Part shown: positions 26,477 to 35,790 of the stretch, in pieces | Numbering within the stretch: the stretch's first letter is position 1 | Layout: each line of letters opens with the position of its first letter | The notes under the pieces: generated by a model | What the model was told of the DNA's origin: nothing | Seen by the model: only the letters and a program-made list of their open reading frames with translations | Databases searched by the model: none | Made by a program: the position numbers and the translations under genes | From: Rhodopseudomonas_A palustris_F | GTDB taxonomy: Bacteria > Pseudomonadota > Alphaproteobacteria > Rhizobiales > Xanthobacteraceae | Assembly (NCBI RefSeq): GCF_000013745.1 | Contig: NC_007925.1 | Span: 2,232,001 to 2,296,000 of the forward strand | Direction of reading: 5' to 3' | DNA: 64,000 bases

Positions 26477-28078
26477 TCACAATCCGGTCCCCGCGCTCAT
26501 GATCGGTTTGTTGCGAACCCTGCGGTTTTCATCCGACAGGCTGATGTCGTAGGACGGCTGCAGCGGCGGCGCCTCGTCGGCCATCGGGGCCAGCGCCGAC
26601 ATCACCCGCTCCGGCGGGAAGGTGACGATCACTTCGGTGCCGATCCGCAGCTTCGATTTCAGCGTGAAAGTGCCGCCGTGCATGTCGATCAGGCTCTTGG
26701 CGATCGGCAACCCGAGCCCGGCGCCCTGTTCGGCGGATTTGATCGAGTTGGAGCCCTGGCCGAACGAGGCCAGCACGATCGGAATTTCGTCCTCGGCGAT
26801 GCCCGAGCCGGTGTCCTTGACGCTGAGATATTGCCCGCCGGATGCGGTCCAGCCGACCTTGAGCCAGATCTCGCCGCCTTGCGGGGTGAACTTGATGGCG
26901 TTCGACAATAGGTTGAGCACGATCTGCCGCGCCGCGCGTTCGTCGCCCCAGATCCGCGGCATGCCCTGTTCGAACACCTCGTGGATGGTGATGCCGCGGC
27001 TCGAGGCGCGCAGCTTCAACAGATGATGGCAGTCGGCGACGACGTGGACCAGCGACACCGCTTCCTCGTTGAGCTCGTAGCGGCCGGCCTCGATCCGCGA
27101 CAGATCCAGGATCTCGTTGATCAGGTTCAACAGATGCACGCCGGAATTATGGATGTCGGCGGAGTAGTCCTTGTACACCGCGACCGCGTGGGCGCCGAAG
27201 ATCTCGCTCTTCATCACTTCGGAAAAGCCCAGGATGGCGTTCAGCGGGGTGCGCAGTTCGTGGCTCATCTGCGCCAGGAACCGCGACTTGGCGACGTTGG
27301 CGGCTTCGGCGCGATGCCGCGCCTCGTCGGAGATCGCCTTGGCCTGTTCGAGTTCGCCGATCAGCGCGTCCTTTTCGGCGCGGGCTTCCAGCGTCGCCAG
27401 CGTGGTGGAATGCAGCCGGTGCGCGAGCAGCGCGAAATAACCTTCCGCCGCCACCGTCAGCAGCGCCAGAATGTAGTTGTCGAACGTGCCGCTCAACAGG
27501 AAGTTGGCCGCGATCGCCGCGGTCACCGGCGCGGTCGCCGCCAGCGCGGCGATCGGCAGATTGGCCGCCAGCATGCTCGACACCGCCACCACCAGCAGCA
27601 TCAGGAACATCAACAGCGTGTTGGACACCACCTCGACGCCCGGCGGGTGCACCAGGATCGCGGTCCAGCACACGCCATACAACAGGTCGAGCAGCACGAA
27701 GCGGGTTCGCCATTTGCGGGTCCGCAACGGCGACTGCTGTTCGCCGAGGAAGCGGCCGCAATTGCGGATCATCACGGCATGGATGCACAGCATGCCGCAG
27801 GTCCAGGCCGCCGCCGACAGCGGCTGGATCCAGATCGCGAACAACAGCCCGGTCGCCACCACCAGCAGGATCACCACGATCGAAGCCGATTGCCGCATCT
27901 GGGCGTATTGCCGCAGCAGTTCGTGATCGAATGCCGGGCGGGTGCCGCTGGTCGAGGTCAGCCGATCGCGGGCCTCACGGACCCGCTGCGCCGCCGCGCG
28001 TCGGTTGCGCGCCGGTGTCACGACCGGTGGTTCAGCCGGAAGCTGAACCACCTCAGGCCTATCGGCGGGGATACTCAT
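26477..28078 (-). CDS. Membrane-bound sensor histidine kinase
   Basis: The protein has 533 residues if the ATG at 28078 is used; a TTG four codons upstream is also possible. A hydrophobic region with several membrane segments covers about residues 60-210, followed by a short coiled coil, the HisKA domain with H-box FLAQMSHELRTPLN (H273), and the HATPase domain with NLLSNAIKFTP, DTGSGI and GLGLPI. The arrangement resembles the alphaproteobacterial PleC/DivJ/PdhS kinases that control cell-cycle or morphogenesis regulators. There is no PAS domain, and no response regulator is adjacent, so the partner is encoded elsewhere. Confidence 0.9.
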   Translation of the reverse strand: MSIPADRPEVVQLPAEPPVVTPARNRRAAAQRVREARDRLTSTSGTRPAFDHELLRQYAQMRQSASIVVILLVVATGLLFAIWIQPLSAAAWTCGMLCIHAVMIRNCGRFLGEQQSPLRTRKWRTRFVLLDLLYGVCWTAILVHPPGVEVVSNTLLMFLMLLVVAVSSMLAANLPIAALAATAPVTAAIAANFLLSGTFDNYILALLTVAAEGYFALLAHRLHSTTLATLEARAEKDALIGELEQAKAISDEARHRAEAANVAKSRFLAQMSHELRTPLNAILGFSEVMKSEIFGAHAVAVYKDYSADIHNSGVHLLNLINEILDLSRIEAGRYELNEEAVSLVHVVADCHHLLKLRASSRGITIHEVFEQGMPRIWGDERAARQIVLNLLSNAIKFTPQGGEIWLKVGWTASGGQYLSVKDTGSGIAEDEIPIVLASFGQGSNSIKSAEQGAGLGLPIAKSLIDMHGGTFTLKSKLRIGTEVIVTFPPERVMSALAPMADEAPPLQPSYDISLSDENRRVRNKPIMSAGTGL

Positions 28079-28438
28079 CGACCAACACAAATCCTGCGCA
28101 AAAACGCGCGCGGTTACCTTCGGCTATTTTTCGTCCGAAATCGTTAAGAGTAACCTTAGAGGGGAGGCCAATCCGGTTAACAAATAGCTAACAACCGCCG
28201 GTTTCCAGCCACAGTGGCCGCCGTGCATCAGGTAGCTGCTGTCCCGGGCGCGGTGCAGCGCTCTTCGCGCTGCGCCGCAGAACCGGGACCGTTACGAAGG
28301 CGGCGTTCCGTAACGGCCCCGGCTCTCAGCGCACCACGCCGCAAACGCGGCGTGGTGCGCTTTCGTCCGGGGCGCGCTGGTCGGAGCCGAACTCACGAAC
28401 GCAAACGCCGGGAAGCACGGAAGGCCTTGTGACGCCGA
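28079..28438. other. Intergenic stretch with kinase upstream region and R2 repeat
   Basis: These 360 bases lie between the kinase start and the end of the next minus-strand gene. The part nearest the kinase (28100-28200) is AT-richer and probably holds its promoter. The rest is R2 repeat copy a and its flank. No gene is seen. Confidence 0.5.
28241..28377. repeat. R2 complex palindromic repeat, copy a
   Basis: This unit of about 137 bases begins GTCCCGGGCGCGG, contains CGGGACCGTT and CGTAACGGCCCCGGCTC in the middle, and ends with a CACGCCGC hairpin and CGTCCGGGGC. Related copies lie at 35641-35774 and 49719-49854. It ends about 60 bases beyond the stop of the gene at 28439. Confidence 0.8.
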
Positions 28439-29308
28439 TCAGCGCTCCAGCCGTGCCAACAGGCTCGAGGTGTCCCAGCGGCGGCCGCCGAGCTTCTCGA
28501 CCTCGGCGTAGAACGCATCGACCAGCGCCGTCACCGGCAGGCTGGCGCCGTTGCGGCGGGCCTCGCTGAGGCAGATCGCCAGATCCTTGCGCATCCATTC
28601 CACCGCGAAGCCGAAATCGAATTTGCCCTCGGTCATGGTCTTGTGGCGGTTCTCCATCTGCCAGGACTGCGCCGCGCCCTTGGAGATGGTGTCGATCACC
28701 GCATTGACGTCAAGCCCGGCCTTCTTGGCGAAGTGGATGCCCTCCGACAGCCCCTCGACCAGGCCGGCGATGCAGATCTGGTTGACCATCTTGGTGAGCT
28801 GTCCTGAGCCCGCCGGTCCCATCAGCTTGCACATCCGCGCATAGGCGGCGATCACCGGCTCGGCCCGGGCGTAGGCCTCGGCGCTGCCGCCGCACATCAC
28901 CGTCAGCACGCCGTTCTCGGCGCCGGCCTGACCGCCCGACACCGGCGCGTCGACGAAGGCGAAGCCGCGCTTGGTCGCCTCGGCGTCGAGCTCGCGGGCG
29001 ACCTCGGCGGAGGCGGTGGTGTGGTCGACGAAGATCGCCCCGGCGTCGAGCCCGGCAAAGGCGCCGTCGTCGCCGATCGTCACGCTGCGCAGATCGTCGT
29101 CATTGCCGACGCAGGCCATCACGAAATCCTGGCCTTCGGCGGCTTCGCGGGGCGTCGGCGCGGTGCGGCCGGCGAATTTCTCGGCCCAGATGTTGGCCTT
29201 GGCTTGGGTGCGGTTGAACACCGTGACCTCATGGCCGCCCTTGGCGACCAGATGTCCCGCCATGGGAAAGCCCATGACGCCGAGACCGAGAAAAGCGACT
29301 TTGGCCAT
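28439..29308 (-). CDS. 3-hydroxyisobutyrate dehydrogenase-family NAD(P)-dependent oxidoreductase
   Basis: The 289-residue protein (start at MAKVAFLG, 29308) has the Rossmann motif GLGVMGFPMA, the substrate motif DAPVSGGQAGAENG and the catalytic lysine region with GSGQLTKMVNQ. The family oxidises beta-hydroxyacids such as 3-hydroxyisobutyrate, tartronate semialdehyde or gamma-hydroxybutyrate. The sequence alone does not fix the substrate. It stands alone, with no valine degradation genes nearby. Confidence 0.88.
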   Translation of the reverse strand: MAKVAFLGLGVMGFPMAGHLVAKGGHEVTVFNRTQAKANIWAEKFAGRTAPTPREAAEGQDFVMACVGNDDDLRSVTIGDDGAFAGLDAGAIFVDHTTASAEVARELDAEATKRGFAFVDAPVSGGQAGAENGVLTVMCGGSAEAYARAEPVIAAYARMCKLMGPAGSGQLTKMVNQICIAGLVEGLSEGIHFAKKAGLDVNAVIDTISKGAAQSWQMENRHKTMTEGKFDFGFAVEWMRKDLAICLSEARRNGASLPVTALVDAFYAEVEKLGGRRWDTSSLLARLER

Positions 29309-29675
29309 GTCTTCAATCCTGAGTTTGCTCGGCGCGCGCAACGCCGAAATTCTGAAGGGGAGGATCGTTGCGGGAGAGGGCGGTCGATGCGGAGCGCCAG
29401 CATAAACCGCGCTGCTACAGCGTCAAAGCCCCTGGCCCCCCGGGGGGCGACCGATCCGGAACCGGAGCGACGCTTCGGCTTGTCTTGCGACCTATTCGGC
29501 CTAAAAGGGGCGTCGTGCGGCGCGAGCCGAGGAACTGCCGCCCGGCAACGTCCTTGCGCCAGAGCAACGAGCCCGGCCGAGCCCGGCGGCATCAGATGTT
29601 TGACCCCTGCGAAGACCGCGCCGTTGTGGTTGGCGAACTTCGGATTCGGGACACTAGCGGTGACAGGAGAGTCTC
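29309..29675. other. Divergent intergenic region, no gene seen
   Basis: This 367-base stretch separates the minus-strand dehydrogenase from the plus-strand mrp gene, so it should hold both promoters. It contains a strong GC palindrome (GGCCCCCCGGGGGGC near 29440). The open frames across it look like chance frames, and no known RNA was recognised. Confidence 0.5.
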
Positions 29676-30797
<1,122 letters not shown>

Positions 30798-30993
30798 GTT
30801 GTTCCGCACTGCACTTGCGGCGGCATTCGACTTTGGTTGCATGCTGCTGATCGGCGACCTCGCGGCGTTTTCCCGTCGCCCTACATCGTGGTACAGACCA
30901 CACACCAGAGCGTCTTCGGCGAGGGCATTGGCCTCGCCGTCGAACACGCCCGAGGGAAATTCCGGGAAACGCCGGCAACAAGGAGAAGGCTTG

Positions 30994-32082
30994 ATGAAAC
31001 GTCGTGACTTTTTGAAAGTATCCGCAACCGGCGCTGCGGTCGCCGCGGTGGCGTCGCCGGCGATTGCGCAGTCCTCGCCGGAAATCAAGTGGCGGCTGAC
31101 CTCGAGTTTCCCGAAGTCGCTCGACACCATCTATGGCGGCGCGGAATATCTCGCCAAGCAAGTCGCCGAGATGACCGACAACAAGTTCCAGATCCAGGTG
31201 TTCGCGGCCGGCGAAATCGTGCCCGGCCTGCAGGCGCTCGACGCCACTTCGAACAACACCGTCGAGATGAGCCACACCGTGTCCTATTACTACGTCGGCA
31301 AGGACCCGACCTTCGCGGTCTATGCGTCGGTGCCGTTCGGGCTGAACGCGCGGCAGCAGAATTCCTGGTGGTATCAGGGCGGCGGCATGGAGCTCGGCAA
31401 CGAGTTCTACAAGAAATACGGCGTGATCGGATTTCCCTGCGGCAACACCGGGACCCAGATGGGCGGCTGGTTCCGCAAGGAGATCAAGACCGTGGCCGAT
31501 CTGTCCGGGCTGAAATTCCGCATCGGCGGCATCGCCGGCCAGGTGCTGCAGAAGCTCGGCGTGGTGCCGCAGCAGATCGCCGGCGGCGACATCTATCCGG
31601 CGCTGGAAAAGGGCACCATCGACGCGGCCGAGTGGGTCGGCCCCTATGACGACGAGAAGCTCGGCTTCCAGAAGGTCGCGAAGTACTACTACTATCCGGG
31701 CTTCTGGGAAGGCGGTCCGACCGTGCACGCCTTCGCCAATCTGGAAAAGTACAACTCGCTGCCGAAGAGCTATCAGTCGATCCTGGCCAACGCCGCGCAG
31801 GCCACCAACAGCTGGATGGCGGCGCGCTACGACATGCAGAATCCGCCGGCGCTGAAGCGCCTGGTGGCAGGCGGCACGCAGCTGCGGCCGTTCTCCAACG
31901 AGGTGCTGGACGCCTGCCTGAAGGCGACCAACGAATTGTGGGGCGAAATCTCCGCCAAGAACGCCGACTTCAAGAAGGGCATCGACGCGATGCAGGCCTA
32001 CCGCTCCGATCAGTATCTGTGGTGGCAGGTCGCCGAATACACCTTCGACAGCTTCATGATCCGCTCGCGCACCCGCGGCTGA
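30994..32082 (+). CDS. dctP: TRAP transporter periplasmic solute-binding protein, DctP family
   Basis: The 362-residue protein starts at MKRRDFLKVS after an AGGAGAAGG ribosome site, although the frame is open upstream. The N-terminus is a twin-arginine signal with RRDFLK, then a hydrophobic Ala-rich part and AIAQ cleavage site, so it is exported folded by Tat. The rest is a full DctP domain, with KFRIGG and the conserved AAEWVGPYDD. This subgroup binds organic acids such as keto or mannitol/chloroaromatic-type substrates; the ligand is not determined. The matching membrane subunits are on the opposite strand at 35791-38262. Confidence 0.92.
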   Translation: MKRRDFLKVSATGAAVAAVASPAIAQSSPEIKWRLTSSFPKSLDTIYGGAEYLAKQVAEMTDNKFQIQVFAAGEIVPGLQALDATSNNTVEMSHTVSYYYVGKDPTFAVYASVPFGLNARQQNSWWYQGGGMELGNEFYKKYGVIGFPCGNTGTQMGGWFRKEIKTVADLSGLKFRIGGIAGQVLQKLGVVPQQIAGGDIYPALEKGTIDAAEWVGPYDDEKLGFQKVAKYYYYPGFWEGGPTVHAFANLEKYNSLPKSYQSILANAAQATNSWMAARYDMQNPPALKRLVAGGTQLRPFSNEVLDACLKATNELWGEISAKNADFKKGIDAMQAYRSDQYLWWQVAEYTFDSFMIRSRTRG

Positions 32083-32108
32083 TTTTTCGTCGCATCATCG
32101 ACAATGAA

Positions 32109-32137
32109 ACGCCCGGCCGAAAGGTCGGGCGTTTTTT
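32109..32137 (+). terminator. Rho-independent terminator of dctP
   Basis: The stem is ACGCCCGGCC - GAAA - GGTCGGGCGT, followed by a run of T, 26 bases after the dctP stop. The GNRA-like loop and T-run make it a textbook intrinsic terminator. Confidence 0.85.
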
Positions 32138-32187
32138 GTGGGCGCGGGATGACGCGAGGGTGGGGCAGGGCAGGATGAGCGTGCCCG

Positions 32188-33375
32188 TCACGTCGCAGCG
32201 CGGGCGGTCCGGGTGCCGAGAAGAACCAGCGGAATCGCGATTGCATAAATGACGACCACCAAGAGCCAGATGGCTCCGGGCCAGTCGTTTTGAACGACAA
32301 AGTAGAACGTCGAGAAGGCGAGCGGCGCTGCGATCGACGCCAGGCTGACGGCCGAGGCCAGCACGCCTTGCAATTGACCTTGACGGTCCGGATCAACCTG
32401 CCGGGTGGCCAGGGCTTGAAACGCCGGCGTGCCGATTCCGGCGAGAGCGAACAACGGCATGATGGCGAATACCATCCAGCCTTGATTGGCGAAGGCCAGC
32501 GCGACAAGAGCGATACAGGCGCAGGCGATGCCCACCACAACGGCCATGCGCTCGCCAAGCAGTTTGGTCGCGGGGCCGGGCAGCAAGGCCTGCACCAGCG
32601 TTTGGCAGATACCGAAAGCGCCGAGCGAAAGCCCGATCCACAGGCCGCTCCATTGAAACGTGTCGAAACCCCACAACGCCCAGCAGACGCCGTAGGCCTC
32701 CCCGGTTGCGCTCAAGATGAAGTACACAAACACGACGGGCAAAAGCCCCTTGATGGCGAACACCCAACGCAGCGGCCGAAGCGGGTTGAGCGCGACCAGA
32801 TCGATCTTCTCACGGGCCGCCGTGCGGGATTCCGGCAGCACGAACAACGCCAGCAGGAGATTGCCGGCGTTCAGCGCGGCGGCGGCGATGAAAGGCAGCC
32901 GCAGCCAGGTGTCGCCGAGCAGGCCGCCGAGAACCGGCCCGATGATAAAGCCGATGCCGAACATGGCGTTGGACAGGCCGAATCTGCGGGCGCGCTGGTC
33001 CTCGGATGAAATGTCGGTGATGTAGGCCGTTGCCACGGAGACATTGGCGCTGGTCAGGCCGGCAACTGCGCGGCCGAGCATCAGCATCCAAAGCTGCGGT
33101 GCGAACGCCATGATGACGTAGTTGATGGCCGCTCCCGCGAGCGAAATCAGCAGCACGGGACGCCGGCCGAGGTTGTCGCTCAAAGCACCGAGCACGGGGG
33201 CGAAGACAAACTGCATCACCGCATAGAGCGCGGTCATGATCCCGATATAGGGCGCGATGTTCGGGCTGTGCGTGACATCCTCAAGAAGCCGCGGCAGAAC
33301 AGGGAAGACGAGGCCGATGCCGACGGCGTCCAGGCAGATGGTGGCAAAAATAACGACAAGCGGCCTGTTCATCAT
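32188..33375 (-). CDS. Major facilitator efflux pump of the TetA (tetracycline resistance) type
   Basis: The protein has about 395 residues and 12 hydrophobic segments. It has the Tet-family features: DAVGIGLVFPVLPRLL in helix 1, GALSDNLGRRPVLL (motif A) in the first loop, and FIIGPVLGGLLGD (motif C) in helix 5. It would export a drug by proton antiport from the inner membrane. A TetR regulator is transcribed divergently, the standard arrangement. Whether tetracycline is the substrate cannot be read from the sequence. The start is MMNRP (33375); a TTG at 33390 is an alternative. Confidence 0.9.
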   Translation of the reverse strand: MMNRPLVVIFATICLDAVGIGLVFPVLPRLLEDVTHSPNIAPYIGIMTALYAVMQFVFAPVLGALSDNLGRRPVLLISLAGAAINYVIMAFAPQLWMLMLGRAVAGLTSANVSVATAYITDISSEDQRARRFGLSNAMFGIGFIIGPVLGGLLGDTWLRLPFIAAAALNAGNLLLALFVLPESRTAAREKIDLVALNPLRPLRWVFAIKGLLPVVFVYFILSATGEAYGVCWALWGFDTFQWSGLWIGLSLGAFGICQTLVQALLPGPATKLLGERMAVVVGIACACIALVALAFANQGWMVFAIMPLFALAGIGTPAFQALATRQVDPDRQGQLQGVLASAVSLASIAAPLAFSTFYFVVQNDWPGAIWLLVVVIYAIAIPLVLLGTRTARAAT

Positions 33376-33483
33376 GAGACCAGAGAGCAAGCGCCCGGCC
33401 AGGCGGAGGTCAGGGGTTCGATCGCCCTACCTCTCATATCGCCTTGTTGATGCGACCAATTTTTCATATACTTGATCCCGATA

Positions 33484-33496
33484 TATACTCAGTATA
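33484..33496. promoter_or_regulatory. Palindrome in tet-like divergent promoter, candidate operator
   Basis: The sequence TATACT-C-AGTATA is a perfect six-base inverted repeat with one central base, located 26 bases before the tetR-like start in a very AT-rich 130-base gap. Part of it also resembles a -10 box. It is a plausible binding site for the regulator, blocking both divergent promoters. No binding is proven. Confidence 0.5.
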
Positions 33497-33521
33497 GTTT
33501 TTTTAAGCCATCAGGAGCGCC

Positions 33522-34160
33522 ATGTCAATTCCATCCGACCGCCGATCCCGGAAGCGTCTCGCCACGCGCGAAGGCATCTCCGACGCTGCCACGCGCCTCT
33601 TCATCGAGCGGGGGTTCGATCATGTGACGGTGGACGACATTGCGGCCGCCGCTGACGTCGGGCGAATGACGGTGTTCAACCATTTCCCCCGCAAGGAGGA
33701 CATGTTCTTTGATCGCGACGAAGAGGGCCGCCAGATGCTGCGCGAAGCCTTGCTGCAGCGTGATCCCGGCGTCGGTCTGATCGAGGCGTATGGTCTGCTC
33801 GCCCATCGGCTGATTGCGGAACACAGCCCAGTCGTCGAATTTTCTGCGAGGAGCCAAAGCTTCATAGAGGCGATCGAGGCCAGCGAAACCCTCAAGGCGA
33901 GGGCCCGGGCGATCCGTGACGAGTTCGCGCAAGTGGTAGCGCTGGCGCTTTCCGAATGCGCAGGGCGAGAACCGAGCGATCCCGACGCCCAATTGGCCGC
34001 CGGTCTGTTGTTGGCGGTGTGGACCGTGGCCTTCATCGAGGCGCATCGGACCTTTCGTCAGACGCACGATACCAAGCGAGCGAACGCCGCCTTTCTCGCA
34101 CTTGTCGATAAGGGAGGCCGCGCTCTCAAAGCTGCCATGGCAGGCACGCCCTACGCCTGA
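33522..34160 (+). CDS. TetR-family transcriptional regulator
   Basis: The 212-residue protein has an N-terminal helix-turn-helix (residues 15-60) with RLFIERGFDHVTVDDIA and VGRMTVFNHFPRKEDMF, followed by the helical ligand domain. It is divergent to the MFS pump gene, with 146 bases between the starts, and would repress the pump until a ligand binds. The ribosome site is CAGGAG, 7 bases before the ATG. Its moderately lower GC gap suggests that the pair moved together. Confidence 0.92.
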   Translation: MSIPSDRRSRKRLATREGISDAATRLFIERGFDHVTVDDIAAAADVGRMTVFNHFPRKEDMFFDRDEEGRQMLREALLQRDPGVGLIEAYGLLAHRLIAEHSPVVEFSARSQSFIEAIEASETLKARARAIRDEFAQVVALALSECAGREPSDPDAQLAAGLLLAVWTVAFIEAHRTFRQTHDTKRANAAFLALVDKGGRALKAAMAGTPYA

Positions 34161-34375
34161 GCCGTCTGCTCCTTGCGGCCGCGGCAGCACATGTCTTTCC
34201 CGAGAGTTGGGAGGGAGCGCGCTGCCGGCGCGAATTTTGCGCGTTAGTTAAGTGCGTCATCCTGGGGCGAAGCGTGTTCTCGCGCTGCGTCTCGAAGACG
34301 AGCCTCATATCTCGTCACCGCAACCTTTCCCCTCAACTGTCTCTTGCTACAGCAATGAGCGCCTCTGCTCCCCTC

Positions 34376-34385
34376 CCCGCAAGGG
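34376..34385. repeat. 10-bp target duplication, left of ISAs1 element
   Basis: CCCGCAAGGG directly precedes the left end of the element and is repeated exactly at 35579-35588. It lies in the loop region of a palindrome GCTCCCCTCCC...GGGAGGGGAGC. Confidence 0.9.
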
Positions 34386-35578
34386 CAGGGCTATCGCATG
34401 TGTTGGATGAGTTCGAAGAGGAACGTATCGTTCCATCCTGCACGTTTCAGCTTTCCACGCAGCGATGTGGTGTTGTCTGGATGTGCCCTTGCGACGTTGA
34501 GGGCCAGGCGTCTGAGCACGGCGAGGTTGGCGGGGGCGTTGTCCTTGCGATTGCGCGCCAAGTCCTCGTCGAGCACGACGTCGAGCGGCCAATGCAGGCT
34601 GTTTTCGATGGTCCAGTGGGTCCGGACGATGCGCAGGACGTCTTTGGGGGGATAGGCCTGGCTCATCAGAAAGTAACGCTCGACGGTCTTGTCGGTGCCG
34701 CGCTTGCTGGTGATCCTGGCCACCGCTTTGAGCCCGGCAAAGTCGTGGTCTTGCGCCATCTGCGGGACAGCGGCGACGACAGCACGGCGCTTTTCCTTGC
34801 GTCCATGACCGGCATCGACGGTGATCGTCGATGGCTTGCCCTGGCGCGTGGCGGCGCGGATTGCCGCCTTCGCATCCCGCATCAGCGCTGGCTGGTTGTC
34901 CTTCACGGCCAGCACATAATCGCCGCCCCGGGCCTTGATCGCTTCGGCCATGCCACGATGGCAATGCAGCGCATCGGCCGTCACGACGCAGCCTTTGAGC
35001 TGCAGAAGTTCGATCAGTTGCAAGGCACCGGCGGCTTCGTTGTTGTTCGGGGCCTGCACATTGGCCAGCGCCATGCGGGTCTGCGCCGCCCAGGCCGTCA
35101 CCATCACGGGCGGCATGTGGCTTCTGCCGCTTTCGTAGCCGCGCCGCAGCGCCTTGCCGTCGAGGGCGATCACCCCTTTCGGCGGCTTGATCTTGGCGCC
35201 TTTGGCAAAGGCTTTCATGAAGCGTTGGAACGCCTTCTCGAACGCCTCCGGGTCCAGCATGCGGAACACCCGACTGAACGTGTCGTGGCTCGGAAGGCCG
35301 TTCTTCAGGACCAGCACATCCCGCCAAAGATAGGCCTTCATCCGCGCAAACAGCGCCATGTCGGTGCAACTGGTCGCCCCGCACAGCGTCGCCATCAGGG
35401 CAATGAACAAGATCTCGGTCAGATCGTGCAACGCATTGCCCGCCCGCGGGTCGGGCAGGTCTTCGAAGCACTCCGCAAATCGATCCATCGGCTGCTCCAT
35501 CCGAATCGGGAGCCTCCTTCAGAATCAATTTCCCTCCGCTTCGCAACAGCTTACAAATTCCCACATGCGATTCCCCTG
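34386..35578 (-). mobile_element. ISAs1-family insertion sequence, 1193 bp
   Basis: The ends are imperfect inverted repeats: CAGGGCTATCGCATGTG on the left and CAGGGGAATCGCATGTG read from the right. A perfect 10-bp duplication flanks it. One transposase gene fills the element, its stop codon lying inside the left terminal repeat. Length, ends and duplication fit the ISAs1 family. It looks intact and therefore recently moved. Confidence 0.93.
34391..35500 (-). CDS. ISAs1-family transposase
   Basis: The 369-residue protein starts MEQPMDRF after an AAGGAGG site. The N-terminal associated domain shows DLPDPRAGN; the DDE domain has ALDGKALRRGYE, the ADALHCHR motif, VKDNQPAL and THWTIENSLHWPLDV, with the family's YREK-like glutamate in the last. 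It moves the element by a cut-and-paste DDE mechanism. No internal stop is seen. Proteins of this family are often called H-repeat-associated proteins in enterobacteria. Confidence 0.95.
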   Translation of the reverse strand: MEQPMDRFAECFEDLPDPRAGNALHDLTEILFIALMATLCGATSCTDMALFARMKAYLWRDVLVLKNGLPSHDTFSRVFRMLDPEAFEKAFQRFMKAFAKGAKIKPPKGVIALDGKALRRGYESGRSHMPPVMVTAWAAQTRMALANVQAPNNNEAAGALQLIELLQLKGCVVTADALHCHRGMAEAIKARGGDYVLAVKDNQPALMRDAKAAIRAATRQGKPSTITVDAGHGRKEKRRAVVAAVPQMAQDHDFAGLKAVARITSKRGTDKTVERYFLMSQAYPPKDVLRIVRTHWTIENSLHWPLDVVLDEDLARNRKDNAPANLAVLRRLALNVARAHPDNTTSLRGKLKRAGWNDTFLFELIQHMR

Positions 35579-35588
35579 CCCGCAAGGG
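35579..35588. repeat. 10-bp target duplication, right of ISAs1 element
   Basis: CCCGCAAGGG, identical to 34376-34385, followed by GGAGGGGAGC, which completes the pre-insertion palindrome. Confidence 0.9.
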
Positions 35589-35640
35589 GGAGGGGAGCGC
35601 GCTGCCGATGTGGTGAGGCCGATAGCAGGTCAAGCCCTGT

Positions 35641-35774
35641 GTCCCGGACGCAGAGCGGCGCAATTGCGCCGCTTTGCGAGCCGGGACCGTTCCAAGCGCC
35701 GCGCTTCGCAACGGCCCGGCTCGGCAACGCATCACGCCGCAAGGACGACGCGCCGCGCTGCGTCCGGGGCACGC
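35641..35774. repeat. R2 complex palindromic repeat, copy b
   Basis: It begins GTCCCGGACGC, has GGGACCGTTCC and GCAACGGCCCGGCTC in the middle and ends CGTCCGGGGCACGC. It lies 17 bases beyond the stop of dctM. Confidence 0.8.
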
Positions 35775-35790
35775 TCATGGCGCCCGCCCG

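Noticed and set aside
34347..35735. Longer minus-strand ORF of 462 codons covering the ISAs1 transposase in another frame
   Set aside because: The 369-residue frame at 34391-35500 carries the transposase domains and ends inside the terminal repeat; the longer frame is a shadow.
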